Shown: in pieces, positions 26,428-35,886 of the stretch
How positions within the stretch are numbered: position 1 is the stretch's first letter
How the letters are laid out: every line of letters starts with the position of its first letter
From: JBLIRR01 sp049472395
Lineage (GTDB): Bacteria; SZUA-182; DTGQ01; JBLIRR01
DNA: 64,000 bases
Assembly (NCBI GenBank): GCA_049472395.1
Contig: JBLIRR010000012.1
Span: 1 to 64,000, forward strand
Reading direction: 5' to 3'
The notes under the pieces: model-generated
Told to the model about the DNA's origin: nothing
The model's input: only the letters and a program-made list of their open reading frames with translations
Databases searched by the model: none
Position numbers and translations under genes: made by a program

Positions 26428-26832
26428 ATGGTAGATAAAAATAGTATTGTTATTTTCGGGGGCACCGGAAATAGAAAAAGTGCCTGTTCGCGCGTATGGA
26501 TGAAAGCAGGCAAAGGATTAATTCAGATCAATGGAAGAAATGCAGAGGAATATTTCAAGCTTGAACGAAGCAGGATGATTATAATGCACCCGCTTATACT
26601 CACTGAGACACAAGATCAATATGACATAAAAATAAATGTAAAGGGCGGAGGCCCGTGCGGGCAAGCTGAGGCAGTTCGTCATGGGATTGCGAGGGCATTG
26701 CTCAATATTAATTCTGATTTTCGGCAAAAATTAAAAAAGGCAGGGTATCTTACGAGGGACTCAAGGGTAAAAGAGAGAAAAAAATATGGCCAAAAGGGAG
26801 CCAGAGCCAGATATCAATTCTCCAAGAGGTAA
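26428..26832 (+). CDS. rpsI: 30S ribosomal protein S9
   Basis: A 134-residue S9 with the usual core (GTGNRKSACSRVWMKAGKG, VKGGGPCGQAEAVRHGIARA) and C-terminal tail KYGQKGARARYQFSKR, whose basic end reaches the ribosomal P site. The N-terminal stretch before GTGNRKS is slightly longer than in many homologues. AAAAGGAG lies 9 nt before the ATG. Confidence 0.95.
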   Translation: MVDKNSIVIFGGTGNRKSACSRVWMKAGKGLIQINGRNAEEYFKLERSRMIIMHPLILTETQDQYDIKINVKGGGPCGQAEAVRHGIARALLNINSDFRQKLKKAGYLTRDSRVKERKKYGQKGARARYQFSKR

Positions 26833-26846
26833 AAAACATAGTATAT

Positions 26847-26920
<74 letters not shown>

Positions 26921-26948
26921 TGAGTTATATAAAAGTGAAAGAGACGAT

Positions 26949-27021
<73 letters not shown>

Positions 27022-27046
27022 TAAATGACTTGTGTCACTTGATGTT

Positions 27047-27128
<82 letters not shown>

Positions 27129-27166
27129 TATGCACGTATGAACAAAATAATAAAGGAAAAAACAGT

Positions 27167-28420
27167 ATGAAGGTGGATGTTAAAGATTGTGAGGGGCTTA
27201 AGAAAGAAATAACCTTTGAGATTCCGGCAGATATAATCTCTCAGAAGATAGACGAGGCGTATAATGAACTTAAGAAAACGGTTAATCTAAAGGGATTTCG
27301 CAGAGGCAAAATCCCCAGACAACTTCTCAAGGTTCATTTTAGCAAAACTGTTGAAAAAGAAGTCTTGGAGGAGATCATCCCAGAGTATTATAAGAAGGCA
27401 TTACAAGAAGCAGACTTATCTGCCGTCGGAAAACCTGAATTTTCAGATGATCCCCACATTAAGGAAGGTGAGGCTCTTGCAATTACAGTGCAGTTAGAGG
27501 TAAAACCCACACTTGATGTGATAGATTATAAAGGCATTAAGCTTACAAGAAAACCTGTAGTGATTAAGGATGAGGATATAGAGAAGGCCCTGAATGCGTT
27601 GCGAGAAGAGAATTCAGTATTTACGGTTATAGATAATCGTCCTGTGAAGAAAGGTGACGGGGTGATTATGGATTATGAGTATCATTATAATGAAAAGATA
27701 ACAAAGAAAGAAGGGGTTTTTATAGATCTTGCCAAAGACCATAATCTTGAGGACAAATTGGTTGGCATGAACAAAGGGGAAGAGAAAGACTTTGAGGTTG
27801 ATTTTCCAGATGATTATTATATTCAGGAGCTTAGGGGCAAAAAGGTTATGTATAATGTGCGCATTAAGGAGATAAAAGAGAAAAGCCTTCCTGACCTTGA
27901 TGATGAATTTGCAAAGGATCTGGGTGATTATAGGGATCTAGAGTCTTTAAAACAAGAGGTTATCAGCAGGTTGAAAAACGAGGGAGAAACTGCGGAGAAA
28001 CAGAGATTGGAGATTGCTCTTGTGGATACCATTATAGAAAGAAATCCGATTGATGATAATCTTATCCAGCCTATAGTCAATCATCAAATAGAAGCCCTGG
28101 CCCATAATTTTCGGATGTCTAAGGAAGAGATAGAGAAAGATTTTGGCGATAAGGCCGCAAAGGATGTAAAGGCATCACTTCTATTAGAGCAAATTGCAAA
28201 GCAGGAAAATATCACTGTTGATGAAGATGAGTTTGATTATGAAATTGTCAATAGAGCACGTGAATTAAATATGGATTACCAGAAAGTAAAAGAAAAGCTT
28301 GATAAGTCCCCTGAAGCAGCAGATGAATTAAGAAGCGAAATAACAGTGAAAAAAACAGTATCAATTTTAATGGAACAAGCTATTATCACTGATGAAGAAA
28401 TAGACAAACCTAAAGAATAG
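27167..28420 (+). CDS. tig: Trigger factor
   Basis: A 417-residue ribosome-bound chaperone and prolyl isomerase. The N-terminal domain has the ribosome-docking signature GFRRGKIPR (about 43-51). An FKBP-type domain lies at about 150-240 (VKKGDGVIMDYEY, MNKGEEKDFEVDFPDDY), and the C-terminal chaperone arms fill about 250-410. The length is typical. It opens the folding/proteolysis run tig-clpP-clpX-lon, an order common in bacteria, and follows the three tRNAs by 39 nt. Confidence 0.95.
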   Translation: MKVDVKDCEGLKKEITFEIPADIISQKIDEAYNELKKTVNLKGFRRGKIPRQLLKVHFSKTVEKEVLEEIIPEYYKKALQEADLSAVGKPEFSDDPHIKEGEALAITVQLEVKPTLDVIDYKGIKLTRKPVVIKDEDIEKALNALREENSVFTVIDNRPVKKGDGVIMDYEYHYNEKITKKEGVFIDLAKDHNLEDKLVGMNKGEEKDFEVDFPDDYYIQELRGKKVMYNVRIKEIKEKSLPDLDDEFAKDLGDYRDLESLKQEVISRLKNEGETAEKQRLEIALVDTIIERNPIDDNLIQPIVNHQIEALAHNFRMSKEEIEKDFGDKAAKDVKASLLLEQIAKQENITVDEDEFDYEIVNRARELNMDYQKVKEKLDKSPEAADELRSEITVKKTVSILMEQAIITDEEIDKPKE

Positions 28421-28517
28421 ACAATCAGAGGAAAATAGATATACTATATTATAGATATTTTATGATACTGCAGAAAAAAATGGAACATACAACAGCTAAG
28501 GACGAGGTAGAAGGAAA

Positions 28518-29108
28518 ATGAATCTTATCCCAATTGTAATAGAACAAACAAGTAGGGGTGAACGATCGTATGATATATATTCCCGACTTTTAAAAGACAG
28601 AATTGTATTTATTGGGAGTGCTATAGATGACATGAGCGCAGATTTAATTATCGCGCAGCTCCTCTTTTTGGAGGCTGAGTCGCCGGATAAAGATATTAGT
28701 CTTTATATAAACTCACCAGGAGGAATAATAAGCAGCGGACTCGCGATCTATGATACCATACAATATATAAAACCTGATGTGTCTACTATTTGTATGGGGC
28801 AAGCTGCAAGTATGGGAGCGATACTCCTTGCCGCCGGGAAGAAGGGCAAACGATACGCTCTTCCCAATGCACGGGTCCTTATCCATCAGCCCTTAGGTGG
28901 CGTCCAAGGTCAGGCTTCTGATATTGACATTCAAGCGCGAGAAATATTAAAGATGAGGGAGAAATTAAATGAGATATTACAATACCATACGGGTCAAAGC
29001 CTCGAGAAGATCAAGCAGGATACCGAAAGAGACTATTTTATGTCTGCCCGGGAAGCCTGTGAGTATGGTATTGTTGATGAAGTAATTGCCAAAAAAAGTG
29101 AAGAATAA
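28518..29108 (+). CDS. clpP: ATP-dependent Clp protease proteolytic subunit
   Basis: A 196-residue serine protease that forms the tetradecameric chamber used by ClpX. The triad is visible: S98 in GQAASMG, H123 in VLIHQPLGG and D172 in ERDYFMSA. INSPGG (65-70) forms the oxyanion strand. AAGGA precedes the ATG closely. It is 97 nt after tig and 6 nt before clpX. Confidence 0.97.
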   Translation: MNLIPIVIEQTSRGERSYDIYSRLLKDRIVFIGSAIDDMSADLIIAQLLFLEAESPDKDISLYINSPGGIISSGLAIYDTIQYIKPDVSTICMGQAASMGAILLAAGKKGKRYALPNARVLIHQPLGGVQGQASDIDIQAREILKMREKLNEILQYHTGQSLEKIKQDTERDYFMSAREACEYGIVDEVIAKKSEE

Positions 29109-29114
29109 ATTCTT

Positions 29115-30356
29115 ATGACAAAGAGAAAAGATACCCCAGAGAAAATACTACGATGTTCATTTTGTGGCAAGAACCAACGTGAGGTTAAACGTTTGGTTGC
29201 CGGCCCCTCAGTGTATATATGTGACGAGTGTATAGAGATGTGCAATGACCTTGTTGCCGAAGATCTTGTGAATGATGTCACTGACAGTTTTCAGAAAGTC
29301 CTTAAGCCTGCTGAAATAAAGAATATGCTCGATAATTATGTAATCGGCCAGGACCATGCAAAAAAGGCCCTCTCTGTGGCAGTCCACAATCACTATAAAA
29401 GAGTAGAGTGTAACATTGATGTGCGGGATGTAGAATTACAAAAAAGCAATATCCTGCTTATTGGGCCGACAGGCACGGGGAAGACGCTTCTTGCTCAAAC
29501 CCTGGCCAGAATATTGGATGTCCCTTTCGCGATCGTTGATGTGACAACTCTTACAGAGGCGGGGTATGTGGGCGAGGATGTGGAGAATATCATCTTAAAA
29601 TTGCTTCAGGATGCAGATTATGATGTACAAAAGACAGAACGAGGGATTGTGTATCTTGACGAGATTGATAAGATAAGCAAAAAGAGTGAGGGTGCCTCTA
29701 TTACTCGTGATGTCTCAGGAGAGGGAGTGCAGCAAGCATTACTAAAAATTATTGAGGGCACGATCGCCAGTGTTCCTCCGCAGGGGGGAAGAAAACATCC
29801 TCATCAGGAATATATACAGGTTGATACAAAAGATATCCTTTTTATTTGCGGAGGAGCATTTATTGAACTCGGGGAAATAATTAAACGTAGGTTAGGTAAA
29901 AGGGTTGTGGGGTTTTTATCTGGTTCTTCCCCAAAAGGTGCTGAGGCAGATGCGAATATCGTGCACCTTGTTCAGCAAAGTGATTTGATTAAATACGGAT
30001 TAATCCCGGAATTTATTGGTCGAATGCCGGTAATTGCGACCTTGGATAATTTAGACGAAGAGGCATTAATCAAGATTCTCACCGAACCAAAGAATTCTTT
30101 GGTCAAGCAATATCAGAAAATTTTTGAGTTTGAGGATGTCAAGCTAAGCTTTACTGATGAAGCCCTCCGTGTTATAGCTCAGATGGCAATAAAAAAGGGG
30201 ATGGGAGCACGGGGATTGCGGACTGTGTTAGAGTCTATCATGCTAGATATTATGTATGATTTACCTTCCCAGAGCAATATCAAGGAATGTCTTTTTACAG
30301 AAGAGGTCGTGCGAAAAAAAGCCTCGCCAGTATTGCTTTATGAGAAAGTGGGATAA
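29115..30356 (+). CDS. clpX: ClpX unfoldase
   Basis: A 413-residue AAA+ unfoldase that feeds ClpP. The zinc-binding domain uses C14, C17, C36 and C39. Walker A is GPTGTGKT (117-124), the pore loop is GYVGEDVEN, Walker B is IVYLDEIDK, and the RKH loop reads GGRKHPH. The LSGSSPKG stretch precedes the ClpP-docking region. There is no clear ribosome site, and the start lies 6 nt after clpP, so translation is probably coupled. Confidence 0.97.
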   Translation: MTKRKDTPEKILRCSFCGKNQREVKRLVAGPSVYICDECIEMCNDLVAEDLVNDVTDSFQKVLKPAEIKNMLDNYVIGQDHAKKALSVAVHNHYKRVECNIDVRDVELQKSNILLIGPTGTGKTLLAQTLARILDVPFAIVDVTTLTEAGYVGEDVENIILKLLQDADYDVQKTERGIVYLDEIDKISKKSEGASITRDVSGEGVQQALLKIIEGTIASVPPQGGRKHPHQEYIQVDTKDILFICGGAFIELGEIIKRRLGKRVVGFLSGSSPKGAEADANIVHLVQQSDLIKYGLIPEFIGRMPVIATLDNLDEEALIKILTEPKNSLVKQYQKIFEFEDVKLSFTDEALRVIAQMAIKKGMGARGLRTVLESIMLDIMYDLPSQSNIKECLFTEEVVRKKASPVLLYEKVG

Positions 30357-30448
30357 GAATTTCCTGAAGCACGAATATATAAATTCCGAGATAAAGATAT
30401 ACCGAGTCGATATAAAACATAAAAGATATTAATTTTTTGGGAGATATA

Positions 30449-32890
30449 ATGTTTTTAGGGAAAAAGAATAACAAAAACGAAGAATGTAATGTAATCCTGC
30501 CCCTTTTACCTTTACGAGACATTGTGATATTCCCTCATATGATTGTTCCTTTATTTGTCGGTCGTCCGCGTTCGGTAAGAGCCATAGAGACAGCCATGTC
30601 CAAGCATAATAATCAGATTGTGTTATGTGCCCAGATGACGGCAAATGTAGATAATCCAATAGAATCAGATATATATAAGATAGGAACTATAGGCGAAATA
30701 TTACAAGTATTAAAACTTCCGGATGGCACTATTAAAGTCCTTATTGAAGCCACTTTAAGAATCAAGGTCATTGAGTATACTAAGACCGACGAATATTTTG
30801 AAGTTGCCTGTCATTATTGTAAGGCAGAGAGCAATGAGGAAATCTCCTCCGGCATGAAAGGCTTGATGCGCAATATATTTAATAAATTTGAAGAATACAA
30901 TAATCTTTCAAATCGTGTTTCTACCGATATGATGGCGACTCTTAAATCGATTGAAGAGCCAGGGCGTTTAGCTGATGTAATAACCTATCATCTCTCATTA
31001 AAAGTTGCCGATACCCAGAGCATTTTAGAAGCGTTTAATCCCAAGGAACGTTTAGAGAGATTATATGATATTCTCAATGCGGAAGTCGAAGTCTTTAATG
31101 TTGAAAAGAAGCTAAAGGGCAGGGTAAAAAAGCAGATAGAATCCACGCAGAGGGAGTATTATTTAACAGAGCAGATGAAAGCCATTCAAAAAGAATTGGG
31201 CACACTGGACAGTAGGACTTCTGAGCTTAAAGAGTTAGAAGAGAAGATAAAGAACGCGAAGATGTCGAAAGAAGCAGAGACAGCTTCAATGAAAGAGCTT
31301 AAGAAATTAGAAATGATGCCTCCGATGTCTGCAGAAGCCACGGTGGTTCGAAATTATATTGATTGGCTCGTATCCATGCCCTGGCAGAAAAGGACTCGTG
31401 ATAATCTCGATTTAAAGAAAGCAGAAGAGATCCTCAATGATGAGCATTATGGGTTAGAGAAGGCGAAACAACGTATTCTCGAATATCTTGCTGTTCGTCG
31501 TCTTGTTAAGAAAATGAAGGGGCCTATACTATGCTTTGTCGGACCTCCCGGCGGAGGGAAAACATCGCTTGCCCGTTCTATCGCCCATTCGGCAGGAAGA
31601 AAGTTTGCGCGTATTTCTTTAGGTGGTGTAAGGGATGAGGCTGAGATACGCGGACACAGAAGGACCTATATCGGAGCATTACCAGGCCGCATCGTTCAAG
31701 CAATGAAAAAAGCGGGGACAAAAAATCCTGTATTGTTATTGGATGAAGTGGATAAAATGAGCACTGATTTTAGGGGTGATCCTTCCTCAGCCTTATTAGA
31801 GGTATTGGATCCAGAGCAGAATCATACATTTAGTGATCATTATTTGGAAGTGGAATATGATCTTTCGGAGGTCATGTTTATAACAACCGCGAATGTGACC
31901 CATAAAATCCCGCAGCCCCTTATGGATAGAATGGAGGTTATTCGGCTTGCCGGATATACTGAGTTCGAGAAAATAAAAATCGCCGAGCAATTTTTGATCC
32001 CAAAACAGTTTAAAGATCATGGTCTTGAAAAGAAAGATATAACCTTTAAAGAAGATGCGATCAAGATGATTATCAATCGATATACGCGAGAGGCTGGCGT
32101 GAGAAATCTGGAAAGGGAAATTGCCTCGGTGTGCCGGAAAGTAGCGCGGAGGGTTGTAGAGGAAGGGAATGAGGATGAGATAAAAATTACCATCAGGGGA
32201 AAGGATATTCCTACATATTTGGATATTCCAAAATATAAAGAACTTAAAGCAGACCAAAAAGAAGAGGTTGGGATGGCCACAGGACTTGCCTGGACAGAGG
32301 TAGGGGGAACGATCCTTACAACAGAGGCAACGGTTATGGATGGAAAAGGCACCTTAATCCTGACAGGTCAACTTGGCGATGTTATGCAAGAGTCAGCACG
32401 CGCTGCGTTAAGTTATGTCCGAACAAAGACAAAAGAGCTTGGATTAGAAAAAGATTTTTATAATAAATCTGAGATCCATGTACATGTGCCCGAGGGTTCG
32501 ATTCCAAAAGATGGGCCATCAGCCGGGATTACTATGGCAGTTGTCATCGCGTCCGCGCTTTCGAATATGCCAAGCAGAAATAATATAGCAATGACTGGTG
32601 AGATTACATTAAGAGGCAATGTATTGGCAATTGGGGGAGTGAAGGAAAAGGTTTTAGCCGCGCATCGTGCCGGAATCTCCACTGTGATTTTGCCAAAGGA
32701 GAATGAGAAAGATTTAAAAGACATTCCGGACATTGTCCGGAAGGATATCCGTTTTGTATTGGTTGAAAAGGCCGTAGAAGTGTTTCGTGAGACATTGGTT
32801 GGATATCCTGCGAAGAAAAGAGAAAATATTTCTCAAGAAGATTCGAAAGAAGAAGAGAAAAAAGAAGAATTTTGCGTTGCCTGCAAATAG
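30449..32890 (+). CDS. lon: Lon protease
   Basis: An 813-residue AAA+ serine protease. The N-terminal substrate domain (about 10-205, LPLLPLRDIVIFPHMIVPL) leads to a coiled coil and Walker A GPPGGGKT near 365, with Walker B PVLLLDEVDKM. The protease domain carries the Ser in KDGPSAGI (S691) and the Lys in GGVKEKV (732-734). I use ATG 30449 because GGGAG lies 5 nt upstream; a TTG start at 30437 would overlap that site. The C-terminal tail is Glu/Lys-rich and ends with two cysteines. It degrades misfolded and regulatory proteins. Confidence 0.97.
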   Translation: MFLGKKNNKNEECNVILPLLPLRDIVIFPHMIVPLFVGRPRSVRAIETAMSKHNNQIVLCAQMTANVDNPIESDIYKIGTIGEILQVLKLPDGTIKVLIEATLRIKVIEYTKTDEYFEVACHYCKAESNEEISSGMKGLMRNIFNKFEEYNNLSNRVSTDMMATLKSIEEPGRLADVITYHLSLKVADTQSILEAFNPKERLERLYDILNAEVEVFNVEKKLKGRVKKQIESTQREYYLTEQMKAIQKELGTLDSRTSELKELEEKIKNAKMSKEAETASMKELKKLEMMPPMSAEATVVRNYIDWLVSMPWQKRTRDNLDLKKAEEILNDEHYGLEKAKQRILEYLAVRRLVKKMKGPILCFVGPPGGGKTSLARSIAHSAGRKFARISLGGVRDEAEIRGHRRTYIGALPGRIVQAMKKAGTKNPVLLLDEVDKMSTDFRGDPSSALLEVLDPEQNHTFSDHYLEVEYDLSEVMFITTANVTHKIPQPLMDRMEVIRLAGYTEFEKIKIAEQFLIPKQFKDHGLEKKDITFKEDAIKMIINRYTREAGVRNLEREIASVCRKVARRVVEEGNEDEIKITIRGKDIPTYLDIPKYKELKADQKEEVGMATGLAWTEVGGTILTTEATVMDGKGTLILTGQLGDVMQESARAALSYVRTKTKELGLEKDFYNKSEIHVHVPEGSIPKDGPSAGITMAVVIASALSNMPSRNNIAMTGEITLRGNVLAIGGVKEKVLAAHRAGISTVILPKENEKDLKDIPDIVRKDIRFVLVEKAVEVFRETLVGYPAKKRENISQEDSKEEEKKEEFCVACK

Positions 32891-32955
32891 ACCAACCGAA
32901 TAAAATTGTCAAAAAAAACCCACCTTTCATCAAATGGAGGTAATTATTCTCACAA

Positions 32956-34287
32956 ATGGCATATCCAGTAGTCGCGATTGTAGGTCGACCAAATGTAGGT
33001 AAATCAACTTTTTTCAATAGGCTCATTAAACAGAATAAGGCGCTCGTGGATGATTGCGCCGGTGTCACCAGAGATCGAAACTACGGATTGGTTAATCGTT
33101 CAGATCGTCTATTTATCGCAATCGACACGGGTGGTTTTGAATCAGCAGATGAGAGTTCTATTCAACAATCTATCAAAGAGCAGATTTTTATTGCTATTTC
33201 TGAAGCTGATTATATTATTTGTATGTTTGATGGCAAAGAGGGGTTAATGCCAGGAGACCGGGATATATGTCTCATGCTGAAGAAGTGTGAAAAACCAATC
33301 ATGTATGTCATAAATAAGGTTGATAATCAACGTATAGGCCAAAAACAGGTGGAATTTTTTGAACTGGGGATTGAAAAATTCTTTTCTATTTCAGCTACTT
33401 CAGGAAAAGGGATAAGGGCTTTGGAGCAAGAACTCCTTTCAATCATGACTCAAGGCGGGAGCAAGGTGCGGGATGAGGAAGAGAGAATCTGTGTGTCGAT
33501 AGTTGGGCGTCCCAATGTGGGCAAATCAAGTCTGATTAACACTATACTGAGGCAAGACAGAGTCCTTGTCAGTTCGGAGCCGGGCACCACGAGAGATATT
33601 ATTGACAGTAACTTTAACTATAATTATAGAAAATATACTATTTTGGATACTGCCGGCATAAGAAAACGAAAGAAAATAAAAGCGGGATTTGAAAAGCTAT
33701 TTATTTTTAAGGCAATAAAAAATATTGCCTCATCAGATGTTGTGCTGGTCGTTATTGATGCAACCAGCGGCATTACAGAGCAGGACCAAAGAATTGGAAG
33801 GTACGTGCGAGAAGCGGGCAAAGCTGCGATAGTGGCGGTAAATAAATGGGATCTCATTGAAAAGGACAACACCTCTTATAAAAGATTTGAGGATGCAATT
33901 CGAAATCGATTCAAATATCTTAATTATGCTCCAATTATTATGATATCAGCCTTAACAGGGCAGCGTGTATACTCGATCTTCTCTCTTGTAGAAAAAACAT
34001 ATGATCAAAGCAGGGCTCGTATTTCCACTAGTAAATTAAATCAGGTTATTTTAAAAGCTGTGGCCGCCTGTCCCCCCTCTCATTATCATGGGAAGAGGAT
34101 AAAATTTTATTATCAAACCCAGGTGAGCATTAGCCCGCCCACATTTATATTTTTTGTTAATTATCCTAAGGGTATTCATTTTTCCTATCAGCGCTACCTG
34201 AAAAATAGAATCAGAGAAAAGTGTGGATTAGAGTATGCTCCTATAAATTTATTGTTTAGAGCAAAAAGTAAACATGCCGGTTTATAA
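32956..34287 (+). CDS. der: Ribosome-assembly GTPase Der (EngA)
   Basis: A 443-residue GTPase with two tandem G domains, each with GRPNVGKS (10-17 and about 182-189) and NKVD or NKWD specificity motifs. The C-terminal KH-like domain (about 355-440) follows. It acts in 50S subunit maturation. GGAGG lies 14 nt before ATG 32956, a rather long spacing. Its 3' end overlaps truA by 14 nt. Confidence 0.96.
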   Translation: MAYPVVAIVGRPNVGKSTFFNRLIKQNKALVDDCAGVTRDRNYGLVNRSDRLFIAIDTGGFESADESSIQQSIKEQIFIAISEADYIICMFDGKEGLMPGDRDICLMLKKCEKPIMYVINKVDNQRIGQKQVEFFELGIEKFFSISATSGKGIRALEQELLSIMTQGGSKVRDEEERICVSIVGRPNVGKSSLINTILRQDRVLVSSEPGTTRDIIDSNFNYNYRKYTILDTAGIRKRKKIKAGFEKLFIFKAIKNIASSDVVLVVIDATSGITEQDQRIGRYVREAGKAAIVAVNKWDLIEKDNTSYKRFEDAIRNRFKYLNYAPIIMISALTGQRVYSIFSLVEKTYDQSRARISTSKLNQVILKAVAACPPSHYHGKRIKFYYQTQVSISPPTFIFFVNYPKGIHFSYQRYLKNRIREKCGLEYAPINLLFRAKSKHAGL

Positions 34288-35011
34288 GATAGTTCTTTCA
34301 TATCTGGGAACGCACTACTGCGGATGGCAGGTACAACCGGATAAGAAAACTATTCAGGGCGTGTTAAACTCAACATTGTCCGCCATTTTTAAAGAAGATG
34401 TAACGGTGATTGGTGCAGGCAGAACTGACGCGGGAGTTCATGCGTTAGGGCAAGTTGCGCATATTAGGGTTAACAAATTCCTTCCTCCTGAATGCTTAAA
34501 ACGCGCCTTAAATAGTCTATTACCGTGTGACATCGCCATAATTTCATCCGAAGAAGCCTCATCCTCATTTCACGCATGCTATAGTGCGAGGGGGAAATAT
34601 TACCGGTATTGGATTTATCAAGGAGAGAAGTCACCATTTTGGGGGCCCTATTCATGGTTTCTGCCATGCTCTTTGGATATTGAGGCCATAAGAACTGCGC
34701 TTCTGCTGTTTCTAGGAACGCATGATTTTTCGGCATTTAGCGTTACAAATCGTGATACACACTTCGATAGCACGCGCACTATCACTCGTACGGAACTCAT
34801 CGTGCATGATAATGCCATGATTAGCCTTGATTTTGAGGGTAATGGATTCCTGAGAAAGATGGTTCGTCGTATTGTAGGTACCTTAGTGGATGTGGGCCGT
34901 GGACGATTCAGGCCGGATGACATTGAAAAGATGTTTTCTTCCAAGGATCCCTGCCATGCAGGGCCTACCGCACCTGCTCACGGACTTTTTCTGGTACGGG
35001 TGGATTATTAG
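34274..35011 (+). CDS. truA: tRNA pseudouridine(38-40) synthase
   Basis: A 245-residue TruA that converts uridines at positions 38-40 of the tRNA anticodon arm. The catalytic Asp is D52 in GAGRTDAGVHALGQ. Other family landmarks are FHACYSARGKYYRYWIY, DFEGNGFLRKMVRRIVGT and APAHGLFLV. It starts inside der. Confidence 0.95.
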   Translation: MPVYKIVLSYLGTHYCGWQVQPDKKTIQGVLNSTLSAIFKEDVTVIGAGRTDAGVHALGQVAHIRVNKFLPPECLKRALNSLLPCDIAIISSEEASSSFHACYSARGKYYRYWIYQGEKSPFWGPYSWFLPCSLDIEAIRTALLLFLGTHDFSAFSVTNRDTHFDSTRTITRTELIVHDNAMISLDFEGNGFLRKMVRRIVGTLVDVGRGRFRPDDIEKMFSSKDPCHAGPTAPAHGLFLVRVDY

Positions 35012-35101
35012 CCGTCTTCATTCAGCAATTCAATACATACATAATAGCCCCAATCGTGCGTCTTTATTAGTAGATATAGTATAGTATATAAAAAATAACT
35101 A

Positions 35102-35137
35102 ATAATGCTATATTATCTAAAGAAAATGTAGCATTAT
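35102..35137. other. Small hairpin before the unknown helical gene
   Basis: ATAATGCTA (35102-35110) and its perfect complement (35129-35137) flank an 18-nt loop, 60 nt upstream of the next start. It has no terminator T-run and an unknown role. Confidence 0.35.
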
Positions 35138-35196
35138 GCCGATAATAAAAGAAATTGGTAAGGAACAGGATACACATAGTGGAGAGGAGATAGCAG

Positions 35197-35685
35197 ATGA
35201 TCTTTACTTCAATGGGAGAATTCAAAAATGAGTTAATAAATGTAAGTTTGGCGTGCTCAAGATTTCTGGATGTTGATATTAGCGATGAAGAGGTTGTCTA
35301 TATTTCAGGATTGATTCCCCGAACTATAAGCATTGATTCATTTTATAAAATGGAATTAAATGGAAAAAAACTCACCTATTTGACGGATATGTTATATTAT
35401 TTTAAGCATGGTGATATCCCTTGGACTAAAGAATCTCAGAGATCCTATCATCAATATATAGGTGATTACTGTTTATTGGTCTATTCTCTTTTTGATAGAT
35501 ATTTAAACCGGAAGAGAAGAGCAGATTTAAGAGATTTCTATATCAATTGCGGAAAAAGCGCATATAAGAGTTTGAGCACCTTAATCGATGATGAGCTTTT
35601 TGGTGATTTATCCCATGATTTTAAAGAATGCTCTCAAGTTATTAAACATAGTTTAGACATCCTAAAAAAACGTCATCGTCATTGA
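35197..35685 (+). CDS. Small helical protein of unknown function
   Basis: A 162-residue, mostly alpha-helical soluble protein with regular hydrophobic spacing. Recognisable stretches are MLYYFKHGDIPWTKESQRSY and YFKH/YLNRKRRADLRDFY. No signal peptide, cofactor motif or catalytic triad is evident, and I do not recognise the family. GGAGAGGAG lies about 9 nt before the ATG. It stands alone between truA and the histidine kinase. Confidence 0.6.
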   Translation: MIFTSMGEFKNELINVSLACSRFLDVDISDEEVVYISGLIPRTISIDSFYKMELNGKKLTYLTDMLYYFKHGDIPWTKESQRSYHQYIGDYCLLVYSLFDRYLNRKRRADLRDFYINCGKSAYKSLSTLIDDELFGDLSHDFKECSQVIKHSLDILKKRHRH

Positions 35686-35886
35686 TCTGCCTTATAGATC
35701 CCTACGACGCATATAGTTTACCCTTGAGAGGCCATTTACCTGACATTAGATCTTACTTTAAGGGATCATCATCGGTTGTCACATTCATAGTTGATTCCCA
35801 AAGTAGTCTGATATAAAAGACCGATACAAAAAGCAAGGAATGAATTAGGATTTTGTGGAAAGAACATTATCATTCGGCTAGGCTTT

